DNA of 56,969 nt, from contig JAFEFZ010000296.1 in assembly GCA_018240325.1 (NCBI GenBank), positions 1-56,969 on the forward strand, written 5' to 3'. A program made the translations under genes and the position numbers. The first letter of the stretch is position 1. Each line of letters starts with the position of its first letter. Source of the DNA: Pseudomonadota bacterium. GTDB taxonomy: Bacteria > Pseudomonadota > Gammaproteobacteria > Burkholderiales > Burkholderiaceae_C. The notes below the pieces were generated by a model. The model was given only the letters and a program-made list of their open reading frames with translations. It had not been told where the DNA came from and did no database searches. Of this stretch, positions 28,113 to 38,975 are shown piece by piece.

Positions 28113-29327
28113 CTAAGGGGTTGGAACGGATGCCGGCGCCCGTGCGCCTTCGGGCGCGGGCTCGGCAGATGGGGATGCGGCCGGCGGCTGCAAGGGTCCG
28201 AGCACGGCGTCGGCCAGCAGGCCGCGCAGCGCATCGAGCCCGTCGCCGGTGAGCGCGCTGACGAAGACCCGGCGCACGCGGCTGCCGTCGGGCCGCTCGA
28301 ACCAATCGACCGTGGCACGCGGCGCCTGCGAAGCTTCGAGCCGGTCGCACTTGTTGAACACGACGATCTGCGCGATCTGCGCGGCGCCGATCTCGGCGAG
28401 CACGCGCTCGACCTCGTGCACCTGCTCGAGCCGGTTCGGGCTGGCCGCATCGACCACGTGCAGCAGCAGGTCGGCGTCGGCCGCTTCCTGCAGCGTCGCC
28501 TGGAAGGCCTCGACCAGCTTGTGCGGCAGGTCGCGCACGAAACCCACCGTGTCCGACAGCGACGCCGCGCCGGCGGCTTCGCCCAGCCACAACTGGCGGG
28601 TGGTGGTGTCGAGCGTGGCGAACAGCTGGTCGGCGGCGAGCGTGCGTGCCTTGGCCAGCGCGTTGAACAGCGTCGACTTGCCGGCGTTGGTGTAGCCGAC
28701 CAGCGAGATGCGGAACACGCCGCGGCGCTCGCGCGCGCGCCGCTGCGTGTTGCGCTGGCGCTTGACGCGCTCGAGCCGGGCCGCGACCGACTTGATGCGC
28801 TCGCCGATCATCCGCCGGTCGAGCTCGATCTGGGTCTCGCCCGGGCCGCCGCGCTGGCCGATGCCGCCGACCTGGCGCTCGAGGTGGCTCCAGCGCCGCA
28901 CCAGCCGCGTGGCCAGGTATTGCAGCCGGGCCAGCTCGACCTGCAGCTTGCCTTCGTGGCTGCGCGCACGCGCGGCGAAGATATCGAGGATCACGCCGGT
29001 GCGGTCGGCGACCGGCACACCCAGGTGGCGCTCCAGGTTGCGCTGCTGCACGGGGCTCAGCGCCTGGTCGAAAACCACGCCGTGCGCACCCGCGGCCAGG
29101 ACTTCGGCCTTGATCTCGTCGGCCTTGCCGCTGCCGACGAACAGCGCGGCATCGGGTGCGCGCCGGCGCGCGACGATCCGCGCCACCGGCTCGTCGCCGG
29201 CCGATCGCGCCAGCAGCGCGAGCTCGTCCAGCGTCGGGTCGAAGCCGACCGCGCCGCCCAGGTCGACGCCGACGAGCACGACCCTCGTCGCGTCGGCGGC
29301 GGCATGCGTGTCGCTGGCCGGTGTCAA
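28113..29327 (-). CDS. hflX: GTPase HflX
   Basis: Ribosome-splitting GTPase that rescues stalled ribosomes under stress and binds 50S subunits. The 404 residues have the N-terminal HflX domain (LSPVQQRNLERHLGVPVADRTG near residue 90), a coiled linker with the Gly-rich GIGQRGGPGETQIELDRR, and the G domain (about 200-370) with P-loop GYTNAGKST, DTVGFV and NKCD. The start appears to be TTG at 29327 (MTPASD); no nearby ATG suits. It lies between hfq and hflK, the classic hfq-hflX-hflK-hflC order. Confidence 0.95.
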   Translation of the reverse strand: MTPASDTHAAADATRVVLVGVDLGGAVGFDPTLDELALLARSAGDEPVARIVARRRAPDAALFVGSGKADEIKAEVLAAGAHGVVFDQALSPVQQRNLERHLGVPVADRTGVILDIFAARARSHEGKLQVELARLQYLATRLVRRWSHLERQVGGIGQRGGPGETQIELDRRMIGERIKSVAARLERVKRQRNTQRRARERRGVFRISLVGYTNAGKSTLFNALAKARTLAADQLFATLDTTTRQLWLGEAAGAASLSDTVGFVRDLPHKLVEAFQATLQEAADADLLLHVVDAASPNRLEQVHEVERVLAEIGAAQIAQIVVFNKCDRLEASQAPRATVDWFERPDGSRVRRVFVSALTGDGLDALRGLLADAVLGPLQPPAASPSAEPAPEGARAPASVPTP

Positions 29328-29372
29328 GGTCGGGACAAAGGCGATGCCCAGGGCTGCGAAGGCCGATGGGAC

Positions 29373-29615
29373 TCAGGCGGCGCCTGCGGGTTCCGCGGCC
29401 TGGAAGTTGACGGCGCGGCCGGGCACGACGGTGGAGATCGCGTGCTTGTAGACCATCTGCGTGACGGTATTGCGCAGCAGCACCACGTACTGGTCGAAGC
29501 TCTCGATGTGGCCTTGCAGCTTGATACCGTTGACCAGGTAGATCGACACCGGAACATGCTCCTTGCGCAGCAGGTTCAGGAACGGGTCTTGCAGCAGCTG
29601 CCCTTTATTGCTCAC
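29373..29615 (-). CDS. hfq: RNA chaperone Hfq
   Basis: Hexameric Sm-like protein that pairs small RNAs with mRNAs. The 80 residues match the short betaproteobacterial form. Sm1 contains [20 protein letters not shown] and [19 protein letters not shown]; Sm2 has the signature [10 protein letters not shown]. The tail ([11 protein letters not shown]) is short, unlike the long E. coli tail. The start codon is GTG at 29615 with GGAG eight bases upstream. A 77-base gap after der holds a possible promoter, so hfq may be transcribed separately from the hisS-bamB-der genes. Confidence 0.98.
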   Translation of the reverse strand: MSNKGQLLQDPFLNLLRKEHVPVSIYLVNGIKLQGHIESFDQYVVLLRNTVTQMVYKHAISTVVPGRAVNFQAAEPAGAA

Positions 29616-29653
29616 GATATGCTCCGTGATGAAGAGTTCTCAGGAACGGGGAC

Positions 29654-29662
29654 GTTATCACA
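29654..29662 (-). promoter_or_regulatory. Possible -10 of an hfq promoter
   Basis: On the minus strand TGTGATAAC (TGn plus GATAAC) lies about 40 bases upstream of the hfq GTG, in the only sizable gap between der and hfq. No clear -35 at 17 bases. Confidence 0.3.
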
Positions 29663-29692
29663 CGCGCACCCGTGCCGCGGTGCAGTGCAACA

Positions 29693-31066
29693 TCAGCCGC
29701 CGCGCCGGCCGCCTTCGGCGAAGGGGTTCTCCGACGAGCGCAGCTGCAGCCGCACCGGCGTGCCCACCAGCCTGAAGTGCTCGCGCAGCCGGCCTTCCAG
29801 GTAGCGCTTGTAGGCATCGGTCAGGTGCTCGAGCGAGTTGCCGTGGATCACGACCACCGGCGGATTCATGCCGCCCTGGTGCGCATAGCGCGGCTTCGGC
29901 CGGAAGCGGCCGACGCGCCGGGGCGGCTGGTGCTGCACCGCCTCGTGCAGCAGCCGGGTCAGCGCCGGCGTCGGCAGCTTGCGCGTGGCCGATGCGTGGG
30001 CTTCGAGGATCGCCTTCCACAACGGCGCCAGCCCCTGGCGCTTCAGCGCCGAGATGCGCAGCACCGGCGCGAAGCGCAGGAAGGCCAGGCGCTGCACGAT
30101 CGCGCGCTCGAGCTGCTCGCGCTGGTACGCATCGACCGCGTCCCACTTGTTCACCGCCACCACCAGCGCCCGGCCCGATTCGACGATGTAGCCGGCGATG
30201 TGCGCGTCCTGCTCGCTCACGCCCTGGGCGGCGTCGAGCAGCAGCACGACGACGTTCGCCTCGGCGATCGCCTGCAGCGTCTTGACCACCGAGAACTTCT
30301 CGACCGCCTCGAACACCCGGCCCTTGCGGCGCAGCCCGGCCGTGTCGATCAGCTCGAAGCGCCGGCCGCCGTGCTCGAAGGGCACGCGGATCGCGTCGCG
30401 GGTGGTGCCCGGCTGGTCGAAGGCAACGAGCCGCTCCTCGCCCAGCCAGGTGTTGATCAGCGTGGACTTGCCGGCGTTGGGCCGCCCGGCCACCGCCAGC
30501 CGGATCGGCCGGGCGCCGGGCTCGCCGGCTTCGTCGGCCTCGGCCTCGGCCTCGTCGCCGTCTGCGGGCGGCAGCACGTCGAAGGCCGCCTGCATCAGGC
30601 TGCGGATGCCCTGCCCGTGCGCCGCCGACACCGGGTGCGGCTCGCCCAGGCCCAGCTCGTGGAACTCCGCCAGCCGCGGCGATTCGCTCATGCCCTCGGC
30701 CTTGTTGACCGCCAGCAGCACCCGCCGCGCCCGTGTGCGCAGGTACGCGGCGATCTCCTCGTCGTGCGGCGTCAGGCCGCCGCGCGCATCCAGCACGAAC
30801 AGCACCACGTCGGCCTCGGCCACCGCCTGCTGCGTCTGGCGCGCCATCGCGCGCACGATGCCGCCGGTGCTGGAAGGCTCGAAGCCGCCGGTGTCGACGA
30901 CGATGCAGTCGCGGCCGTCCACGCGCGCGTCGCCGTAGTGGCGGTCGCGCGTCAGGCCGGCGAAGTCGGCGACGATCGCGTCGCGGCCCTTCGTCAGCCG
31001 GTTGAACAGCGTCGACTTGCCGACGTTGGGCCGGCCGACGATCGCGAAGACCGGCTTCATCGACAC
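29693..31066 (-). CDS. der: Ribosome biogenesis GTPase Der (EngA)
   Basis: Double GTPase needed for 50S subunit maturation. The 457 residues contain two G domains in tandem: first P-loop [11 protein letters not shown] near residue 10 with NKAE; second P-loop [11 protein letters not shown] near 190, with [10 protein letters not shown] and NKWD. A C-terminal KH-like domain ends the protein, with a Gly/Arg tail. The start is GTG at 31066 (MSMKPVF); an ATG two codons later at 31060 is equally likely. bamB lies 10 bases upstream, as in many proteobacteria. Confidence 0.97.
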   Translation of the reverse strand: MSMKPVFAIVGRPNVGKSTLFNRLTKGRDAIVADFAGLTRDRHYGDARVDGRDCIVVDTGGFEPSSTGGIVRAMARQTQQAVAEADVVLFVLDARGGLTPHDEEIAAYLRTRARRVLLAVNKAEGMSESPRLAEFHELGLGEPHPVSAAHGQGIRSLMQAAFDVLPPADGDEAEAEADEAGEPGARPIRLAVAGRPNAGKSTLINTWLGEERLVAFDQPGTTRDAIRVPFEHGGRRFELIDTAGLRRKGRVFEAVEKFSVVKTLQAIAEANVVVLLLDAAQGVSEQDAHIAGYIVESGRALVVAVNKWDAVDAYQREQLERAIVQRLAFLRFAPVLRISALKRQGLAPLWKAILEAHASATRKLPTPALTRLLHEAVQHQPPRRVGRFRPKPRYAHQGGMNPPVVVIHGNSLEHLTDAYKRYLEGRLREHFRLVGTPVRLQLRSSENPFAEGGRRGG

Positions 31067-31076
31067 CCTTGCGCCC

Positions 31077-32222
31077 CTATTGCCGGAACGCGTACAGCCC
31101 GCCCTTGCGGGTGACGACCAGCAGCGTCGTGCCCGCGAGCGCCGGCTTGCCGACCACGGGCGAGCCGTCGGTGGACAGCATCAGCAGCGGCTGGCCGTCC
31201 TTGCGGTCGAGGAAGTGCACGCGGCCCTCCAGGTCGCCGAAGACCACCGCCGGCCCGAGCACGGTGGGCGCGCTGAGCTGGCGGTGCAGCAGCCGCTCGC
31301 TGCTCCAGGTGGTCTCGCCGCTGGCGGTCTTCCAGGCGACGATCCGGTCGGAGCCGTCGGCGCCGAAGATCAGTTCCTCGTCGCCGCCGACGGCGTTCAC
31401 GCCACCCGTGTTGCGCGACCACAGCAGCGCACCGCGCGCGCTGTCGACGCAGCCCACGGCCGCCTGGAAGGCACGCGCGCACAGCGTGTTGCCGATGCGC
31501 GTCGGCGGGCCGACCAGGTCGGCCAGGCGCTCGACTTCGTTGGCGCCGCGCGGCGCCGCGATCGGCGTCTCCCAGCGCAGCGTGCCGGCCTGCGGGTCGA
31601 TGCCGGCCATGCGCGGCCCCTGCCCGGCCACCAGCGTGTTCTGCACCGCGGTCAGCACGCCGCCGCTGGCCAGCGTCAGCGGCTCGCCCGGCCGTTGCAG
31701 CGTCCACAGCCGGTGGCCGTCGGCGGCGTCGAAGGCCGCCACCGAGCGGTCGACGCCGAGCACGAACACGCGCTCGCCCGCCACCAGCGGCGCGGTGCTG
31801 ACGCTGCCCTGCAGGCGCGCACGCCAGGCGACGCGGGTGCCGTCGAAGGCCACCAGTTCGTTGTCGCGCGTGACCACCGCATGGGTGCGCCCGTCGCTGC
31901 CGACACCGGCGCTCAGCGGTGCGCCGGCCTGCGCGCGCCACAGCTCGAGCCCGGTTTCGGCATCGAGCGCGAGCACGGTGCCGTCGTCGCCGGCCACCAC
32001 GAACCGGCCGTCGCGCGCCACCACGCCCAGCGCAAACTGCACGCCGCCGACCCGGGCCGACCAGGCCTGGCGCACGCCGATCTTCGGCGCGACATCCTTG
32101 ACCGGCGTCGGCGCCGGCCGGCTGCCCGAACAGGCCGCCAGCAGCACCGAAACCGCCGCGGCAAGCATCGCCGGCCACGCGCGACGCCGGGCATGCGCGA
32201 TCACGATCGGCGCCGGGCTCAC
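31077..32222 (-). CDS. bamB: Outer membrane assembly lipoprotein BamB
   Basis: Lipoprotein beta-propeller that binds BamA POTRA domains and helps deliver barrel proteins. The 381-residue precursor has a lipobox (SVLLAAC, Cys near residue 32) after a basic N-terminus, then eight PQQ-like blades (repeated [34 protein letters not shown]-type motifs). The start GTG at 32222 overlaps the stop of the upstream yfgM-like gene (GTGA). A second GTG at 32204 gives a shorter signal sequence. It works with BamA and BamD encoded elsewhere in the window. Confidence 0.93.
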   Translation of the reverse strand: MSPAPIVIAHARRRAWPAMLAAAVSVLLAACSGSRPAPTPVKDVAPKIGVRQAWSARVGGVQFALGVVARDGRFVVAGDDGTVLALDAETGLELWRAQAGAPLSAGVGSDGRTHAVVTRDNELVAFDGTRVAWRARLQGSVSTAPLVAGERVFVLGVDRSVAAFDAADGHRLWTLQRPGEPLTLASGGVLTAVQNTLVAGQGPRMAGIDPQAGTLRWETPIAAPRGANEVERLADLVGPPTRIGNTLCARAFQAAVGCVDSARGALLWSRNTGGVNAVGGDEELIFGADGSDRIVAWKTASGETTWSSERLLHRQLSAPTVLGPAVVFGDLEGRVHFLDRKDGQPLLMLSTDGSPVVGKPALAGTTLLVVTRKGGLYAFRQ

Positions 32223-32914
32223 TGCCCGCCTCCGGCGGCCGACGCAGCCGCTGCACCCGATGCCGCCGCGGCAGCGGGCGATGCGCCCAGCGCGGTGAGC
32301 TTGGCCTCGACCAGTTGCCGGTATTCGAGCTTCGGGTCCATCTGCTGCCAGGCCTGCCGGTAGGCGGCGCGTGCGTCGGCCGCCTTGCCCTGCGCCAGCA
32401 GCACGTCGCCGCGGCGGTCGGCGGCCAGCGCGGCGAAGGCCGCAGCGGTCGCGCCGTCGAGCGCCTTCAGCGCGGCGTCGTAGTCCTTGGCCTGCAGCAG
32501 CAACGCGGCCAGCCGCAGGCGCGCCACGCTGCGATATTCGTCGTCGGGCGCGTGCTCGGCGGCCCACTGCAGGCTGGCCTTCGCCGCATCGGCCTGGCCG
32601 CGCTCGAACTGCACCTGCGCGGCGGCCAGCGCCCCCTGCCCGGCCGCGACGGTGCGCGGGTAGCGGTCCTTCAGGTCGGCGAAGATCGCGCCCGCGCGCT
32701 GCGCGTCGCCCGCACGCGCCGCCTGGTCGAGCTGATCGAGCATCGCGCCGGCCTTGACGCCCTGGTCGCGCTGCCACCAGCGCCAGCCGTTGATGCCGGC
32801 AAACACGGCCAGCGCCGCGATCAGCGCCCAGGTGATCAGGTTGCCGTACTGTTTCCAGAAGGCCTTCAGCGCGTCGAGCTGTTCCTGCTCCTGGAGGTCT
32901 AGGGGTGAGGCCAT
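32219..32914 (-). CDS. yfgM: YfgM-like single-helix TPR membrane protein
   Basis: Inner-membrane protein of 231 residues with a short cytoplasmic N-terminus (LQEQEQLDALKAFWKQYG), one membrane helix (about 24-41, ITWALIAALAVFAGINGW) and a periplasmic TPR-like domain (about 60-200). YfgM in E. coli associates with the Sec translocon and periplasmic chaperones, and the conserved hisS-yfgM-bamB-der order supports the call. The C-terminal 25 residues are Ala/Gly-rich. ATG at 32914. hisS ends 44 bases upstream. Confidence 0.88.
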   Translation of the reverse strand: MASPLDLQEQEQLDALKAFWKQYGNLITWALIAALAVFAGINGWRWWQRDQGVKAGAMLDQLDQAARAGDAQRAGAIFADLKDRYPRTVAAGQGALAAAQVQFERGQADAAKASLQWAAEHAPDDEYRSVARLRLAALLLQAKDYDAALKALDGATAAAFAALAADRRGDVLLAQGKAADARAAYRQAWQQMDPKLEYRQLVEAKLTALGASPAAAAASGAAAASAAGGGQ

Positions 32915-32958
32915 CGTCGTGTCGGCCGGCCTCGTGCGGCCGGCGCAAAAGCTGCAAA

Positions 32959-34245
32959 TTATGGGGTGCGCACCTGCTCGGCCCAGTCCGGCAATGCCGC
33001 CAGCGCCACGCGCTGCTGCTCGCCGCCGGCACCGCGCAGCGGCTTGACCGACACTTCCCCGCCCGCCAGCTCGTCGGCGCCGAGAATCAGCGCGAAGCGC
33101 GCGCCGCTGGCATCGGCGCGCTTGAACTGCGCCTTGAAGCTGCCCGGGCCGTCTTTGCCGCCGGCATGCAGCAGCACCGCCAGCCCCGCGGCGCGCAGCG
33201 TCTCGGCCGCGGCGGCGGCGGCCGGCAGCGCCGCGGCGCCGCCGAGCACCACGTAGGCGTCGGGCGCGCGCGGCGGCGGCGCCAGGCCCTGCTGCGCCAG
33301 CAGCTCGAGCACGCGCTCGATGCCCAGGCCCCAGCCGACCGCCGGCGCCGGCTTGCCGCCGATCAGCTCGATCAGCCCGTCGTAGCGGCCGCCGCCGCAC
33401 AGCGTGCCCTGTGCGCCGAGCTGGTCGGTGACCCACTCGAACACCGTCAGGTTGTAGTAGTCCAGGCCGCGCACCAGCCGCGGGTTGATGCGGTAGGGCT
33501 GGCCGACCGCGTCGAGCACCGCGCGCACGGCGTCCAGGTGCTTCAGCGAGGCCTCGCCCAGGTGATCCATCAGCTTCGGCGCCGCTTCGACCAGCGGCTG
33601 CATCGCCGGGTTCTTGGTGTCGAGGATGCGCAGCGGGTTGGTGTGCAGCCGGCGCTGCGCATCGGCGTCGAGCCGATCGGCGTGCGCCTCGAAGTAGCGC
33701 ACCAGCGCGTCGCGGTGCGCGCGCCGCTCGTCGGGCTGGCCCAGGCTGTTGAGCTCGAGGCGCACGTCGGCCAGGCCCAGGTCGGCCCACAGTGCGCGCG
33801 CCATCAGGATGACCTCGGCGTCGACGTCCGGCCCCGCAAAACCGAGCGCCTCGACGCCGACCTGGTGGAACTGGCGGTAGCGCCCGCGCTGCGGCCGCTC
33901 GTGGCGGAACATCGGCCCGATGTAGTACAGCCGCTTGCCGCCGTCGTACAGCGCCGAGTGCTCGACCACCGCGCGCACCACGCCGGCGGTGCCTTCGGGC
34001 CGCAGGCTCAGGCGGTCGCCGTTCAGGCTGTCGGTGAAGGAGTACATCTCCTTCTCGACGATGTCGGTCACCTCGCCCAGGCCGCGCACGAACAGCGCGG
34101 TGGGCTCGACGATCGGCACGCGCACGCCCTGGTAGCCGTAGCGCCGCATCAGCGCGCGCACTTTGTCCTCGAACCACTCCCAGCGCGCCGATTCCGGCGG
34201 CAGGATGTCGTTCATGCCCTTGACGGCCTGGATGCGTTCAGCCAT
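32959..34245 (-). CDS. hisS: Histidyl-tRNA synthetase
   Basis: Class IIa synthetase that charges tRNA-His. The 428-residue form starts [19 protein letters not shown], matching the family start. Motif 2 is seen in [19 protein letters not shown]. The His-specific motifs are [15 protein letters not shown] and [14 protein letters not shown], and motif 3 is [16 protein letters not shown]-terminal anticodon-binding domain follows (about 330-428). Two further in-frame ATGs lie upstream (34266, 34275) and would add 7 or 10 residues. The paralogue HisZ is encoded at 24015. It follows ispG by about 80 bases. Confidence 0.96.
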   Translation of the reverse strand: MAERIQAVKGMNDILPPESARWEWFEDKVRALMRRYGYQGVRVPIVEPTALFVRGLGEVTDIVEKEMYSFTDSLNGDRLSLRPEGTAGVVRAVVEHSALYDGGKRLYYIGPMFRHERPQRGRYRQFHQVGVEALGFAGPDVDAEVILMARALWADLGLADVRLELNSLGQPDERRAHRDALVRYFEAHADRLDADAQRRLHTNPLRILDTKNPAMQPLVEAAPKLMDHLGEASLKHLDAVRAVLDAVGQPYRINPRLVRGLDYYNLTVFEWVTDQLGAQGTLCGGGRYDGLIELIGGKPAPAVGWGLGIERVLELLAQQGLAPPPRAPDAYVVLGGAAALPAAAAAAETLRAAGLAVLLHAGGKDGPGSFKAQFKRADASGARFALILGADELAGGEVSVKPLRGAGGEQQRVALAALPDWAEQVRTP

Positions 34246-34323
34246 GCGATGGTCCGGGATCGTCATTCGCCGCACGGGCGCCGGCGCATCCGGGCGGCGC
34301 AGCCCCGCAGACGAGACCTGTGC

Positions 34324-35637
34324 TCACTCGACGCAAGCGTGCGGCACCGCGCCCTCGAGCGGCGCAGGCTGCCTGCCGAAGCGGCGCTCGATGTAGCCCT
34401 CGACGATGCGGTGGAATTCCTCGGCGATGCCGTCGCCGCGCAGCGTCATCGCCTTGGCGCCGTCGATGAACACCGGCGCGGCCGGCGCTTCGCCGGTGCC
34501 GGGCAGGCTGATGCCGATGTCGGCATGCTTGCTCTCGCCCGGGCCGTTGACGATGCAGCCCATCACCGCGACCTTCAGGTTCTCGACGCCGGGGTAGCGC
34601 TCGCGCCAGGCCGGCATCATCGCGCGCAGGTGGTCGTCGATGCGCTTGGCCAGCACCTGGAAGGTTTCGCTGGTGGTGCGGCCGCAGCCCGGGCAGGCGG
34701 TGACGCTGGGGTTGAAGCTGCGCAGCCCCAGCGATTGCAGGATCTCGAGCGCCACCACCACCTCCTGCGTGCGCGCTTCGCCCGGCTGCGGCGTCAGGCT
34801 CACGCGGATCGTGTCGCCGATGCCTTCTTGCAGCAGCACCGCCAGCGCCGCCGCCGACGCCACCGTGCCCTTGGTGCCCATGCCGGCCTCGGTCAGGCCC
34901 AGGTGCAGCGCGTAGTCGCAGCGCCGGTGCAGCTCGCGGTACACGGTGATCAGGTCCTGCACGCCGCTGACCTTGCAGCTGATCACGATGTTGTCGGGGT
35001 TCAGCCCGAGCGCGCGCGCATCGTCGGCCGAGCGCAGCGCCGACGCGACCAGCGCCTCGTACATGACCGCCTTCGCGTCCCAGGGCTCGGGCCGCGCGGC
35101 GTTGGCATCCATCATCGACGCCAGCAGCTCCTGGTCGAGGCTGCCCCAGTTGACGCCGATGCGCACCACCTTGTCCAGCCGCGCCGCGACCTCGACCATC
35201 ATCGCGAACTGGCGGTCGTGCTTGTCGCCCTTGCCGACGTTGCCCGGGTTGATCCGGTACTTCGACAGCGCCTGCGCACAGGCCGGATAGTCGGTCAGCA
35301 GGCGGTGGCCGTTGTAGTGGAAGTCGCCGATCAGCGGCACGACGACGCCCATGCGGTCGAGCTGCTCGCGCACGTACGGCACGGCCTGCGCCGCCTCGGG
35401 CGTGTTGACGGTGATGCGCACCAGTTCGGCGCCTGCCTGGGCCAGCTCCTTGACCTGGATCGCGGTGGCGACGGCGTCGACGGTGTCGGTGTTGGTCATC
35501 GCCTGCACGCGCACCGGCGCGTCGCCGCCGATCGTCAGCTCGCGCCCGGCCCAGCGCACGCGCGCCTGGCGGGTGCGGCGCGGCGGGATCACGGCGGCAG
35601 GGATCGGGCTGGCATGGGAGTCCATCGGGTCGAGCAT
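34324..35637 (-). CDS. ispG: 4-hydroxy-3-methylbut-2-en-1-yl diphosphate synthase (IspG/GcpE)
   Basis: Penultimate MEP-pathway enzyme, a 4Fe-4S protein making HMBPP from MEcPP. The 437 residues contain the TIM-barrel N-terminus ([28 protein letters not shown]) and the C-terminal cluster domain with Cys motifs [10 protein letters not shown] and [17 protein letters not shown]. The ATG at 35637 shares a base with the rodZ stop (TGATG), so translation is coupled. MDSHAS four codons later is an alternative start. The rlmN-pilW-rodZ-ispG-hisS order is typical. Dxr of the same pathway is in the rpsB operon. Confidence 0.97.
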   Translation of the reverse strand: MLDPMDSHASPIPAAVIPPRRTRQARVRWAGRELTIGGDAPVRVQAMTNTDTVDAVATAIQVKELAQAGAELVRITVNTPEAAQAVPYVREQLDRMGVVVPLIGDFHYNGHRLLTDYPACAQALSKYRINPGNVGKGDKHDRQFAMMVEVAARLDKVVRIGVNWGSLDQELLASMMDANAARPEPWDAKAVMYEALVASALRSADDARALGLNPDNIVISCKVSGVQDLITVYRELHRRCDYALHLGLTEAGMGTKGTVASAAALAVLLQEGIGDTIRVSLTPQPGEARTQEVVVALEILQSLGLRSFNPSVTACPGCGRTTSETFQVLAKRIDDHLRAMMPAWRERYPGVENLKVAVMGCIVNGPGESKHADIGISLPGTGEAPAAPVFIDGAKAMTLRGDGIAEEFHRIVEGYIERRFGRQPAPLEGAVPHACVE

Positions 35638-36521
35638 CACTTCAGTTCCAGTCGCGCAATGTTGTCGCGCGTCGACGGCGCCAAGTCCACCGGCACGCCG
35701 CGCAGGCTGAGCTGCGTGCCGGCGGCGTTGCCGATCTTCAGCCGCAACGGCAGGCGGCCTTCCAGGCCGACGGCTTCGCCGGGCTGCAGCGTGCGCTGCA
35801 GCAGCACCGTGCCGCCGGCATCGACCACCTCGACCCACGAAGGCTCGGTCGCGCGCAGCACCGCCACCCCGGCCGCCGCAGCCTCGCCGGCACCGGCTTC
35901 GGCCGGCGGCGCCGCATGCACCACCTCGACCGCCGGCGGTACGGCAACCGCGGCCGGCGCCGATGCCGCGTCCACGGCCGCACCGGCCGCCGGTGCATCG
36001 GCCGCGGCCGGCATCGCCGTATCGGCTGCGCTCGGCGGGGCCGCCGCCGGCGCCGCGGTGCCGCGGCCGGCCGCAAGCCAGGCGGGCAGCGTCCAGTTCG
36101 ACCACCAGCGCTCGGGCATTGCGATCACGGCCGCCGCCAGCATCACCAGCAGCCCCGCGGCCCACAGCAGCGGGCTGCGCCGCCACACCGACCGGTGCCC
36201 GTCACCGTGGCCGCCCGATTCGCGGAACGGCTGGTTCAGGCTGCCGCCGGCGCGCGCCAGCCCGGTGGTCGGCGCCTGCGGCAGCCGCTCCAGAACCGGC
36301 GCCGGATCGACCTTGAGCGTGCGGCACACGCTCAGCGCCAGCGTGCGCACGAAGGTCGCATCGAGCAGTTCGTCGTAGCGGTCGCCCTCGAGCGCCTCGA
36401 GCTTGCGCGGCGTGACCTTGATCGCCGCCGCCAGCGCCACGATGTGCAGGCCCTGGCGCTCGCGCGCCGCCCGCAGCAGCGCCCCGGCGCCGCCCGCAGC
36501 GCCCGTGCCGGGCTCAGTCAT
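35637..36521 (-). CDS. rodZ: RodZ-like cytoskeletal/cell-shape protein (HTH + TM + DUF4115)
   Basis: Bitopic membrane protein linking MreB to the periplasmic elongation machinery. The 294 residues hold an N-terminal Cro/CI-type helix-turn-helix (about 12-75; [20 protein letters not shown]), a single membrane helix (about 115-133, [18 protein letters not shown]), an Ala/Pro-rich linker, and a C-terminal DUF4115 beta domain ([20 protein letters not shown]). It overlaps pilW by 8 bases and ispG by one. Linkage to ispG and pilW is conserved in proteobacteria. Low-complexity linkers vary, so only the domain ends are diagnostic. Confidence 0.9.
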   Translation of the reverse strand: MTEPGTGAAGGAGALLRAARERQGLHIVALAAAIKVTPRKLEALEGDRYDELLDATFVRTLALSVCRTLKVDPAPVLERLPQAPTTGLARAGGSLNQPFRESGGHGDGHRSVWRRSPLLWAAGLLVMLAAAVIAMPERWWSNWTLPAWLAAGRGTAAPAAAPPSAADTAMPAAADAPAAGAAVDAASAPAAVAVPPAVEVVHAAPPAEAGAGEAAAAGVAVLRATEPSWVEVVDAGGTVLLQRTLQPGEAVGLEGRLPLRLKIGNAAGTQLSLRGVPVDLAPSTRDNIARLELK

Positions 36522-37326
36522 CGAAACGCCCCTGGTCGTACTTCAGCGTCTCGGGCGACAGCGGATAGCGGCTGCGCAGCTGGCTGCCGAGGCCTTGCAC
36601 CTGGGTGCGGTTGCCGAGCTTGTATTCGATCTTCAGGCCGAGCCACAGCGACTGCGCGTTGGCCTGATCGGGCCGCGCATTGATGCGGTCGACGTAGAAC
36701 TGCGCCTTCTGGTACTGGCCGCGCCGGTACAGCACATCGGCCAGGTTGAACGCGGTGGCCGGGTTGGCCGGGTCGATCTGGTAGGAGCGCTGCAGCGACG
36801 CCTCGGCCTCGGGCAGCCTGCCGTCGCGCGCCTGGCAGGTGCCCATCGCGCGCAGCGCGAGCGCCGGCGTGCGGTAGCCGGGCTGCGCCAGCGCCGCCTG
36901 GAACTGCGCCTCGGCCGGGCCGTAGCGGCCGTTCTGGCACAGGAACCAGCCATAGGCCTGCAAGGTGTCGCCGTCGCTGGGGTCGATCTCGAGCGCACGC
37001 TGGAAGTCCTGCTCGGCGCGGCCGTTGTCGCCCATCGCCGCGTGGATCAGCCCGCGCAGCGAATAGGCCTTGGCGTAGTCGGGCTTGAATCCGAGCGCGC
37101 GGTTGGCTTCGGCGAGCGCCGTCTTCAGCTCGCCGCGGCTGAAGTACAGGCTCGCCAGCTCGAGCAGCGTGCCGGCCTGGCGCGCGCGCGACGCCGGGTC
37201 GGTGGCCGCCGGCTCCTCGGGCGGCAGCTGCTTGCCGTCGGGCGTCATCACCGTGCTGGTGCAGCCGGCCAGCAGCGCCAGCAGCAGTGCGCCGGCGGCG
37301 GCCCGCAGCGCGGCGGCGGCGCTCAT
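36514..37326 (-). CDS. pilW: Type IV pilus biogenesis TPR lipoprotein PilW/PilF
   Basis: Outer-membrane lipoprotein needed for secretin (PilQ) assembly. The 270-residue precursor has a lipobox LLALLAGC (Cys near 22), then a superhelix of TPR repeats ([40 protein letters not shown] and so on, about 50-240). The ATG at 37326 overlaps the rlmN stop (ATGA). In species without pili the gene often remains; no other pilus genes are in the window. Position between rlmN and rodZ is standard. Confidence 0.92.
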   Translation of the reverse strand: MSAAAALRAAAGALLLALLAGCTSTVMTPDGKQLPPEEPAATDPASRARQAGTLLELASLYFSRGELKTALAEANRALGFKPDYAKAYSLRGLIHAAMGDNGRAEQDFQRALEIDPSDGDTLQAYGWFLCQNGRYGPAEAQFQAALAQPGYRTPALALRAMGTCQARDGRLPEAEASLQRSYQIDPANPATAFNLADVLYRRGQYQKAQFYVDRINARPDQANAQSLWLGLKIEYKLGNRTQVQGLGSQLRSRYPLSPETLKYDQGRFDD

Positions 37327-38465
37327 CGCGAGCCTGCGGCCGGCGCCGCGTGGGCCGGCGCCGGCGGCAGCCGCCGGTGCACCTGCGTGCGGTCGCGCAC
37401 CGCGCCGGCCAGCTGGCCGCAGGCGGCGGCGATGTCGTCGCCGCGCGTCCGGCGCACCGTGGTCACGATGCCGGCGTCGCGCAACTGCTGCGCGAAGGCC
37501 TGCACGCGCTCGGGCGGCGAGCGCTCGTAGCCCGATCCGGCGAAGGGGTTGAAGGGGATCAGGTTGATCTTGCAGCGCAGCCCGGGCCGGCCGCTGCCGC
37601 CGCGCACCAGGCGCAGCAGCTCGGCCGCATGCGCCGGCGTGTCGTTGACGTCGTGCAGCAGGCAGTACTCGAGCATGATGAAGTCGCGCGGCGACGCGTC
37701 GAGGTAGCGCCGGCAGGCGGCCAGCAGCTCGTGCAGCGGATATTTGCGGTTCAGCGGCACCAGCCGGTCGCGCAGCGCGTCGTCGGGCGCATGCAGCGAC
37801 ACCGCCAGCGCCACCGGGCAGTCCGTGCGCAGCCGGTCGATCATCGGCACCACGCCCGAGGTCGACACCGTGACGCGGCGCCGCGACAGCCCGTACGCAT
37901 GGTCGTCGAGCATCAGCCGCAGCGCCGGCAGCAGCGCGCCGTAGTTCTGCAGCGGCTCGCCCATGCCCATCATCACCACGTTGCTGATCGCGCGCTCGCC
38001 CTCGGCCAGGCCGAGCAGGCCGCGCAGCCGCCGCTCGGCGAACCACAGCTGGCCGATGATCTCGGCGGTGTCGAGGTTGCGGCTGAAGCCCTGGCGGCCG
38101 GTGGCGCAGAAGCTGCAGCCGACCGCGCAGCCGGCCTGCGACGAGATGCACAGCGTGCCGCGGTCATCCTCGGGGATGAACACCGTCTCGACCGCGTTGC
38201 CGCCGCCGACGTCGAACAGCCACTTGATGCAGCCGTCGTCGGCCACGCGCTCGGTCAGCAGCGGCGGTGCGGCGACGCTCGCCAGTGCCGGCAGGCGCTC
38301 GCGCCAGGCCGCCGCCAGGTCGGACATGCGCGCGAAATCGGCCTCGCCGCGCTGGTGGATCCAGCGCGCCAGCTGGCGCGCGCGGAAGGGCTTCTCGCCC
38401 AGCCCGGCACACCAGGCCGCCAGGCCGTCGAGGTCGAGTCCGAGCAGATTGACCGGAGCCTGCAT
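37323..38465 (-). CDS. rlmN: Dual-specificity 23S rRNA/tRNA adenine-C2 methyltransferase RlmN
   Basis: Radical-SAM enzyme that methylates C2 of A2503 in 23S rRNA and A37 in some tRNAs. The 380 residues have an N-terminal accessory domain, the 4Fe-4S cluster motif CAVGCSFC near residue 110 followed by [21 protein letters not shown], and a C-terminal [12 protein letters not shown] with the catalytic Cys. A Pro/Ala-rich tail follows. ATG at 38465 lies 20 bases from ndk. All catalytic residues are visible, so the call is secure. Confidence 0.96.
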   Translation of the reverse strand: MQAPVNLLGLDLDGLAAWCAGLGEKPFRARQLARWIHQRGEADFARMSDLAAAWRERLPALASVAAPPLLTERVADDGCIKWLFDVGGGNAVETVFIPEDDRGTLCISSQAGCAVGCSFCATGRQGFSRNLDTAEIIGQLWFAERRLRGLLGLAEGERAISNVVMMGMGEPLQNYGALLPALRLMLDDHAYGLSRRRVTVSTSGVVPMIDRLRTDCPVALAVSLHAPDDALRDRLVPLNRKYPLHELLAACRRYLDASPRDFIMLEYCLLHDVNDTPAHAAELLRLVRGGSGRPGLRCKINLIPFNPFAGSGYERSPPERVQAFAQQLRDAGIVTTVRRTRGDDIAAACGQLAGAVRDRTQVHRRLPPAPAHAAPAAGSR

Positions 38466-38485
38466 GACCCGCTGGCGCCGCGCCT

Positions 38486-38911
38486 TCAGCGGCCGTGGAT
38501 CGCCATGCCGGGGAAGAAGTACGCCACTTCGACCGCGGCGGTCTCGGGCGCGTCGGAGCCATGCACCGCGTTGGCGTCGATGCTGTCGGCGAAGTCGGCG
38601 CGGATCGTGCCCTTCTCGGCCTTCTTCGGGTCGGTGGCGCCCATCAGCTCGCGGTTGCGCGCGATCGCGTTCTCGCCCTGCAGCACCTGGATCATCACCG
38701 GCCCCGAGGTCATGAAGGCGACCAGGTCGTTGAAGAAGGGGCGCTCGCGGTGCACCGCGTAGAAGGCCTCGGCCTCGGCGCGCGACAGCTGCGCCATCTT
38801 GGCCGCCACGATCTTCAAGCCGCCGGCTTCGAAGCGGGCATAGATCTGGCCGATCACGTTCTTGGCCACGGCATCGGGCTTGATGATCGACAGGGTTCTT
38901 TCGACGGACAT
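38486..38911 (-). CDS. ndk: Nucleoside diphosphate kinase
   Basis: Balances NTP pools by phosphate transfer through a catalytic His. The 141 residues match the family: [20 protein letters not shown] at the start, [14 protein letters not shown] in the middle, and the active-site [16 protein letters not shown] with its catalytic His near residue 117. ATG at 38911 has a strong ribosome site (GGAGAG, eight bases upstream). The 64-base gap after rluB contains a possible promoter, making ndk the likely first gene of the ndk-rlmN-pilW-rodZ-ispG transcript. Confidence 0.98.
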   Translation of the reverse strand: MSVERTLSIIKPDAVAKNVIGQIYARFEAGGLKIVAAKMAQLSRAEAEAFYAVHRERPFFNDLVAFMTSGPVMIQVLQGENAIARNRELMGATDPKKAEKGTIRADFADSIDANAVHGSDAPETAAVEVAYFFPGMAIHGR

Positions 38912-38951
38912 GAAAATCTCTCCTGAATCAAGAACTTGGCAAAACCGGAAA

Positions 38952-38957
38952 TTCTAG
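38952..38957 (-). promoter_or_regulatory. Possible -10 of the ndk promoter
   Basis: TAGAAT on the minus strand, 41 bases before the ndk ATG, in the AT-richer gap after rluB. Seventeen bases upstream is CTGAAG, a weak -35 that overlaps the end of rluB. Confidence 0.45.
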
Positions 38958-38975
38958 CTGCGGGCCTGCTGCGCT

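Noticed and set aside
32905-36378. 1157-residue plus-strand open frame opposite hisS, ispG and rodZ
   Set aside because: Low-complexity antisense shadow spanning several real genes and their junctions.
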